NCBI GenBank assembly: GCA_963736235.1
Contig: CAVTOR010000024.1
Span: 68,892-132,891, forward strand
Reading direction: 5' to 3'
Origin: CAVORB01 sp963736235
GTDB lineage: Bacteria > Pseudomonadota > Gammaproteobacteria > Chromatiales > Chromatiaceae
Length of the DNA: 64,000 nt
In this document: positions 59,285 to 64,000 of the stretch, one piece after another
How the letters are laid out: each line of letters opens with the position of its first letter
Position numbering within the stretch: position 1 is the stretch's first letter
Position numbers and translations under genes: made by a program
The notes under the pieces: generated by a model
Databases searched by the model: none
Told to the model about the DNA's origin: nothing
Seen by the model: the letters and a program-made list of their open reading frames with translations, nothing else

Positions 59285-59965
59285 ATGACTCGCGCATGCC
59301 AGACGACATTTTCACTGGCACGCCTTGGTTTGCTGGTTCTGGCGTGGCTCGCTTACTTTGCGCTGCATTCGCTGCTCGCATCCTTGAGTCTGAAACGATG
59401 GGTGTCCCGCGAGCGGCCCCGTTGGATGCGCGCCTACCGCCTTGGCTTCAACACCCTGGCCCTGGTGCTGCTCGTGCCGCCGCTGGCACTGACCTACACG
59501 GACCGCGGGCCCTGGCTGTGGGAATGGACCGGGATCGGCTGGTGGCTGACCAGCGGACTTGCCGCGCTGGCGATGCTGGGTTTCCTCTGGTCCCTGCGCT
59601 GGTATGACGGCTCTGAGTTTCTCGGCTTACGGCAGTGGCGTGAGGGCACGACCGCGGCAGAGGACCAAGAACGGTTCCGCCTCTCGCCCCTGCATCGTTA
59701 TGTGCGGCATCCCTGGTACAGCCTCGGGCTCGTGATTGTCTGGACCCGGGACATGGATCCCGCGTTGCTGGTCACGGCGCTGATGATCACCCTGTACTTT
59801 ATCGTGGGCTCCAGGTTGGAAGAGAACAAGTTGCTCGTCTACCACGGGGAGCCCTACCGCCGCTACCGGCGGCTGGTGCCGAGCCTGATCCCTTCGCCCC
59901 GGCGGTTCCTCACCCGCGAGCAGGCGCGTCGTCTGGGCGCCGGGGCTGAGCCGCGATCCGGATGA
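59285..59965 (+). CDS. Integral membrane protein, isoprenylcysteine-methyltransferase-like
   Basis: A 226-aa protein with about five membrane helices (LLVLAWLAYFALHSLLASLSL, LGFNTLALVLLVPPLAL, WWLTSGLAALAMLGFLWSL, YSLGLVIVW, LLVTALMITLYFIVG). The C-terminal HRYVRHPWYSLGL and RLEENKLLVYHGEPYRRYRR match the ICMT/PEMT-type and NnrU-like membrane methyltransferase C-terminus (H-P-x-Y and E-E-x-x-L motifs). Substrate unknown. Divergent from the cytochrome operon by about 70 bp. Confidence 0.7.
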   Translation: MTRACQTTFSLARLGLLVLAWLAYFALHSLLASLSLKRWVSRERPRWMRAYRLGFNTLALVLLVPPLALTYTDRGPWLWEWTGIGWWLTSGLAALAMLGFLWSLRWYDGSEFLGLRQWREGTTAAEDQERFRLSPLHRYVRHPWYSLGLVIVWTRDMDPALLVTALMITLYFIVGSRLEENKLLVYHGEPYRRYRRLVPSLIPSPRRFLTREQARRLGAGAEPRSG

Positions 59966-59976
59966 GCGCCTGAACG

Positions 59977-60001
59977 AAAAACCCCGCCATGAGGCGGGGT
60001 T
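59977..60001 (-). terminator. Terminator of the second globule-type gene
   Basis: AACCCCGCC (59980-59988) pairs with GGCGGGGTT (59993-60001) around ATGA. Read on the minus strand the stem is followed by a run of five T, so it ends the gene at 60035. On the plus strand, after the membrane-protein gene, it would act weakly. Confidence 0.8.
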
Positions 60002-60034
60002 CGTGGGCGGTGCGGTGACGCGGTCGCCGCGCGA

Positions 60035-60604
60035 TCAGTACTTGCCCATGGGACGGAAGGCCGGGGCGGCGCCCCAATCGCTGGACGATCCCCGTTTGTC
60101 CCAGTCGCCGGATGATCCGGGGCTGCCCCAATCGCTCGGAGGGGGAGGTGGAGGAGGGGCGGTTTCCTTGGTCTCCAGTTCCTCGATGCGCCGCTTCAGC
60201 GCCTCGATCTCGGCATCCTTGACGTTGGAAGATGAGGACGACGATGCGCTCGGGGCCGCGGCAGCGGGTGCCGCTGGAGGACCAGCCTGGCCGGGGGTAC
60301 CGTAATAGCCAGGGCCACCGTAACCGCCCCAGGGACCTCCTCCGTAGGGGCCTCCGCCCCAAGGTCCACCGCCGTATGGACCACCACCCCAGGGACCTCC
60401 TCCGTAGGGGCCACCGCCCCAGGGTCCGCCGCCGTAGGGGCCATCGTAGTAGTCGTCGTAATCGTCACCGCCCCCCATCCATTTGCCTGGATTCATCATG
60501 TCGCCGAAGTTGAAGGCCTCGCTGACGGGGGCGTAGGAGAGGGTGGCGCCGATGATGCCGGCAGCGACGAGCGTGCTGAAAAGCTTGGATTTAGGGTGAA
60601 ACAC
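60035..60604 (-). CDS. Second sulfur-globule-type protein (Gly/Pro/Trp repeats plus coiled coil)
   Basis: A 189-aa secreted protein. A signal peptide ends near SEA/FNFGD. Then an FNFGDMMNPGKWMGG segment, an Asp/Tyr patch and four exact GPYGGGPWGG units. A Pro/Ala/Ser linker leads to a short coiled coil (VKDAEIEALKRRIEELETKE), a run of seven Pro and Ser/Gly/Trp tail repeats (SDWG). Composition suggests a sulfur-globule protein; the coiled coil reminds me of the SgpD type, but this is by memory. GTG start at 60604 with GGAGGA upstream. Confidence 0.62.
   Translation of the reverse strand: MFHPKSKLFSTLVAAGIIGATLSYAPVSEAFNFGDMMNPGKWMGGGDDYDDYYDGPYGGGPWGGGPYGGGPWGGGPYGGGPWGGGPYGGGPWGGYGGPGYYGTPGQAGPPAAPAAAAPSASSSSSSNVKDAEIEALKRRIEELETKETAPPPPPPPSDWGSPGSSGDWDKRGSSSDWGAAPAFRPMGKY
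60323..60442 (-). repeat. Four 30-bp tandem repeats coding GPYGGGPWGG
   Basis: Four consecutive ten-codon units give the same decapeptide, with silent third-base differences between copies. Selection seems to maintain the peptide repeat while the DNA drifts. Confidence 0.85.
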
Positions 60605-60741
60605 GGCTAAGGGTCCTCCAGGGGTAAAGCTTGTCCGGATCAGGTGTGTGGCTCGAAGCCGGTAGTTCGAAGGCGTTTGGCGTCCGGGCTGCGCCTTTTC
60701 TTACCGCTTCCGTTGCTCTCGGTCAACCTGCGCGGCCGCCT

Positions 60742-61609
<868 letters not shown>

Positions 61610-61745
61610 GGTGCGTTTCCTCAGTGGTGAAAGGAGCTTGCGCCAACTATACATCAGCGCCTGCCCCCATGCCCGCGAGCCTGGACGGGTGCGAGTCGGG
61701 CGCTGGTTGGGCGAGGCGGCGGCGCGATCTCGCGTGCGGCGGGCC

Positions 61746-62111
61746 TCAGGGCGTGTTGCCGTCTTCCGGGACCGAGAGCTCCAGGTGAGCGAGCAGCATC
61801 TCGTCGCCGCCGATGAGGTCGGTGCGGAACCCCCCGCATTGGCCGCACAGCAGCCGATTCGGCGTCGCGGCCGACTCGGCGTCGCACTCACGGCAGCGCA
61901 CCCGCACGGGCGCGGACTCGATGGCAAGTTCGGCCTTTTCGGCAACTGTGCCGGCCGCCGCAAGGGGGTATGCGTTCTTCAGCAGGGGTGCCTCGACGCC
62001 GGACAGGGGACCGATGCGCAGCACGATGCGCTCCACCCTTGTCGCGTGATGCTGGCGTGCGATGGCTTCGACTTGATCCAGTAGGGCGAGGCAGACAGAT
62101 AGCTCATGCAT
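61746..62111 (-). CDS. hypA: Hydrogenase nickel metallochaperone HypA
   Basis: A 121-aa protein starting MHELSV, whose N-terminal amine and His2 bind Ni. Structural zinc is held by CRECDAESAATPNRLLCGQCG (two CxxC pairs). It partners with HypB, encoded next. It lies 39 bp after the AraC-type regulator on the same strand, about 50 kb from hypCDE. Confidence 0.95.
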   Translation of the reverse strand: MHELSVCLALLDQVEAIARQHHATRVERIVLRIGPLSGVEAPLLKNAYPLAAAGTVAEKAELAIESAPVRVRCRECDAESAATPNRLLCGQCGGFRTDLIGGDEMLLAHLELSVPEDGNTP

Positions 62112-62150
62112 GGGGGTGGGTATCCTGGAAAGCAGATCGCGCGCGGAGCG

Positions 62151-63140
62151 CTACCTGAGGTCCCGCGGCGCCGTTCCCGTCCATCGCCTGAAGGCACGGG
62201 AAAAGGAGCTGGGGTCCGAGAACCCCAGTAGGTATGAGATCTCCAGCAGGCTCATCTTGCGGTCCTGCAGATAGGCGAGCGCGAGTTCGCGACGCGCGTC
62301 CTCCAGCAAGTCGCTGAAGCTCGTGCCTAGTTCCTTGAGCCTCCGTTGCAGAGTGCGTTCGCCCATGGCGAGGGCCGCTGCCACGCCCTCCTGAGATACC
62401 TCGCCGGTTGGCAGCTCGTCGACGATCTTGGCGCGGACGCGCGCCTCTATGTTGCTCTGTTCCAGGTGCGCCAGGTAGTGGGTCAACACCTGGTCGTGCA
62501 TCCGCGCGAGCACGGCGTTCGCGCCCGGCAGAGGCTCGTCCACGCGGTCCGACGGCAGCACGACGTTGTTGTCGCCGGCGCCGAAGTTTACGGCCGATCT
62601 GAAGTACGCGAAGTAGCGTCCCGCGCACGGTGGCGGGTCTCGCCTCAGGTTGACCTCGATCGGATCCAGAACGTTGCCGTAGTTGACGCGGCACATGTCG
62701 ACCAGCACGCAGAGCGTGGCATCGACCAGCGCCGGGATCTCTTTCTCTTGCTGCCTCTCCGCATCAAGCCGCACACGCAACCCCCGATCGCAATCGGAAA
62801 CCGTCACGCTCGCGCGGTCGGCGACGGTGCTGGCGTAGCACGAGAGCCGGCCAAGCGCGTTGCGCAGGGTCGAGCTCGCGAGCCAGGCGTAGCCCAAGGC
62901 CCCGAGTTGGGAGGGATGCCAGCATCGATGGGCGTGCAGCCCGAAGCAGGGATCGGCAATCAGGGTCTGGGCGTGTAGCCAGGCCGCGTCCACGGCCTCG
63001 TCCGAGAGGCGTCCATTCGGGTCGTCCAGCTTCTCGACTGGAACGCCCGCCTCGCGCAGGCATTGCGACGCATCGAGTCCGTGGAACTCGACGAGTCCCT
63101 TGAGGAGCCCGACGGCCGATACGAGTACGGTTTGGGTCAA
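62151..63140 (-). CDS. AraC-family transcriptional regulator
   Basis: A 329-aa regulator. The N-terminal part (LLKGLVEFHGLDASQCLREAGVPVEKL, ADPCFGLHAHRCWHPSQLGALGYAWLAS) is the arabinose-binding-like domain of OruR/ArgR-type members. The C-terminal 100 aa hold two helix-turn-helices (VSQEGVAAALAMGERTLQRRL and MSLLEISYLLGFSDPSSFSRAFRRWTG). I chose TTG 63140, with AGAGGG nine bases upstream, since no ATG lies nearby; the frame is open to 63377. It directly precedes hypA-hypB and may be their regulator, which is inference. Confidence 0.85.
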   Translation of the reverse strand: MTQTVLVSAVGLLKGLVEFHGLDASQCLREAGVPVEKLDDPNGRLSDEAVDAAWLHAQTLIADPCFGLHAHRCWHPSQLGALGYAWLASSTLRNALGRLSCYASTVADRASVTVSDCDRGLRVRLDAERQQEKEIPALVDATLCVLVDMCRVNYGNVLDPIEVNLRRDPPPCAGRYFAYFRSAVNFGAGDNNVVLPSDRVDEPLPGANAVLARMHDQVLTHYLAHLEQSNIEARVRAKIVDELPTGEVSQEGVAAALAMGERTLQRRLKELGTSFSDLLEDARRELALAYLQDRKMSLLEISYLLGFSDPSSFSRAFRRWTGTAPRDLR

Positions 63141-63478
63141 CCTGTTGTTCCCTCTGCGCGCGGCGGAGAGATCCGCTTGTCGGGCAAGGTAAAGCGATTG
63201 TCGCGGAGAGGCAAGATCGGGGCATCGGCGTCGCGTAGCTTGACACCATCGAGGGCAGTTTGGACGCGAGGGCGGCTTGAAACGAACAGCGGTCACGATC
63301 CGAGAAGAGATCGGCTTCTGGCGTCGCTTCATCGGCTGGTGGGAAGCCCGGTACGGGACACCCGCTCCGAAGCGCATGTACGACGCCTTGGCCTATGCGG
63401 AGCAGCGCGCGCGAGACGAGGTTCACTGGCCGGAAGGCCAGTCCCGTCTGCACTGACCCGCTCGGTCAGGGGAAACAT
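63141..63478. other. 338-bp divergent spacer between the AraC-type gene and a small ORF
   Basis: No convincing gene. It must hold both promoters. A six-base inverted repeat, CTGACC (63453-63458) and GGTCAG (63464-63469), sits just before the ribosome-binding site of the small ORF and could be an operator or a leader hairpin. Confidence 0.35.
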
Positions 63479-63775
63479 ATGTTCATACAGCAACTCTCGA
63501 GGATGAGCGTCATGCCGACCCCAAAGGATGGTGAGACCACGAACGGCCCAGGTCCCGATCGCCTCGACGAGGCCCGCAAGCGCGTCCTGTCGCTGTTACC
63601 CCGCGACGAGAAGGGTGTGTTGCCCCTGTGCTTCACCATTGAGGAGCAGGTTCAGAACCGGCTGCGCGACCTGAATCCCGGATTGACTCGCATCGTTCTG
63701 CGCGAGATCACGGTGCAGACCGACTACCTCGAACGCATCCGGAGTCGAGCAGTGGCGTTATGCATTGAACGGTGA
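63479..63775 (+). CDS. Small protein of unknown function
   Basis: A 98-aa hypothetical protein starting MFIQQLSRMSVMPTPKDGE. ATG 63479 has GGGGAA seven bases upstream. The body (ARKRVLSLLPRDEKGVLPLCFTIEEQVQNRLRDLNPGLTRIVLRE) is plausible folded sequence with balanced composition, no membrane segment and no motif I know. Divergent from the AraC-type regulator. Nothing further can be said about its role; the remaining 225 bases of the window show no gene. Confidence 0.5.
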   Translation: MFIQQLSRMSVMPTPKDGETTNGPGPDRLDEARKRVLSLLPRDEKGVLPLCFTIEEQVQNRLRDLNPGLTRIVLREITVQTDYLERIRSRAVALCIER

Positions 63776-64000
63776 GGCCGGTAGAGCGAGATTCAGCGCT
63801 ACCAGCGCGAGTTCGCCACCGGGTGTGCTGGCCTTGCGCGATGTGGGAGCGTGCGAAGCAGGGCGAGTGGGCACGCCCGCCGCGCGCGGCAGGCACGGCA
63901 GCGAAAACAGCGCGGGGTGCTTCCGCTCCGGACACGAGGAAAGGTCATGCGGACGTAGATGGTGGCAAGGGCGATCCAAGAACAGGGAGCGGAACTACAA

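Noticed and set aside
60323..60442. CRISPR-like or minisatellite array on the plus strand
   Set aside because: Contiguous 30-bp units in frame with a secreted repeat protein; silent differences show coding selection.
63708..63979. Two minus-strand frames at the window end
   Set aside because: Short, Arg/Ala/Pro-rich, without ribosome-binding site; one overlaps the better-supported small plus-strand gene.

Overview
The window looks like chromosomal DNA of a GC-rich, sulfur-oxidising gammaproteobacterium (Chromatiales-like). The evidence is an aprBA pair for dissimilatory adenylylsulfate reductase, two secreted Gly/Tyr/Trp/Pro-rich repeat proteins of the sulfur-globule type, NiFe-hydrogenase maturation genes (hupK-hypCDE and hypAB), and a type IV pilus / pyrimidine / Chp block. 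As I remember it, that block has the gene order of Pseudomonas aeruginosa PA0395-PA0415. I saw no tRNA, rRNA, CRISPR array, insertion sequence or complete prophage.

Layout. 0-3 kb: glmU (5' end outside the window) and glmS, both interrupted by single-base indels. 3.2-5.1 kb: a two-gene lysis cassette (holin-like protein and an M15 + PG-binding + GH19 endolysin) with no other phage genes. 5.2-7.0 kb: small genes (DUF4332, TPR, methyltransferase). 7.2-10.9 kb: hupK-hypC-hypD-hypE. 10.9-13.7 kb: a tandem-thioredoxin periplasmic protein, purK and purE. 13.8-16.1 kb: pilT, pilU. 16.4-25.0 kb, minus strand: gshB-apbE-tonB-yqgE-ruvX-pyrR-pyrB-pyrC'-pyrK-hisG, in transcription order. 25.0-26.0 kb: a gene-free gap with a structured inverted repeat. 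26.0-36.7 kb: a secreted rhodanese, then pilG-pilH-pilI-pilJ-chpA-chpC for pilus chemosensing, without the adaptation enzymes PilK and ChpB. 36.7-38.1 kb: rsmE and a thioredoxin/HEAT protein. 38.2-41.1 kb: aprBA with its own promoter, long leader and strong terminator. 41.2-46.4 kb: a YkgJ-type cysteine-cluster protein, a small sugar/polysaccharide-like trio (cupin, HpcH/HpaI, glycosyltransferase-like) and a DUF2914 protein. 46.4-50.5 kb: a NorD/CbbO-type VWA protein, DUF302 and phosphofructokinase. 50.6 kb: first sulfur-globule-type gene with a good promoter. 51.1-52.9 kb: acyl-CoA synthetase. 52.9-59.2 kb, minus strand: a three-gene operon encoding a membrane multihaem cytochrome c/TPR protein, a CRTAC1-type FG-GAP/ASPIC-UnbV protein and a secreted TPR protein. 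This is the best candidate for an undescribed system. 59.3-60.6 kb: an integral membrane protein and the second globule-type gene. 60.7-63.8 kb: an AraC-type regulator, hypA, hypB, and a small unknown gene.

How the genes fit together: AprBA oxidises sulfite to APS during sulfur oxidation, and the globule-type proteins would coat stored periplasmic sulfur. The Hyp proteins serve a hydrogenase encoded outside the window. The Pil-Chp block supplies pilus retraction and surface or chemical sensing. The cytochrome/CRTAC1/TPR operon looks like a membrane-to-periplasm redox module of unknown substrate.

Caution: single-base frameshifts are concentrated in 0.5-4.2 kb and 46.8-61.4 kb and hit essential genes (glmU, glmS). 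They most likely reflect sequencing or assembly errors, not gene decay. Those genes are given as single features spanning the breaks.
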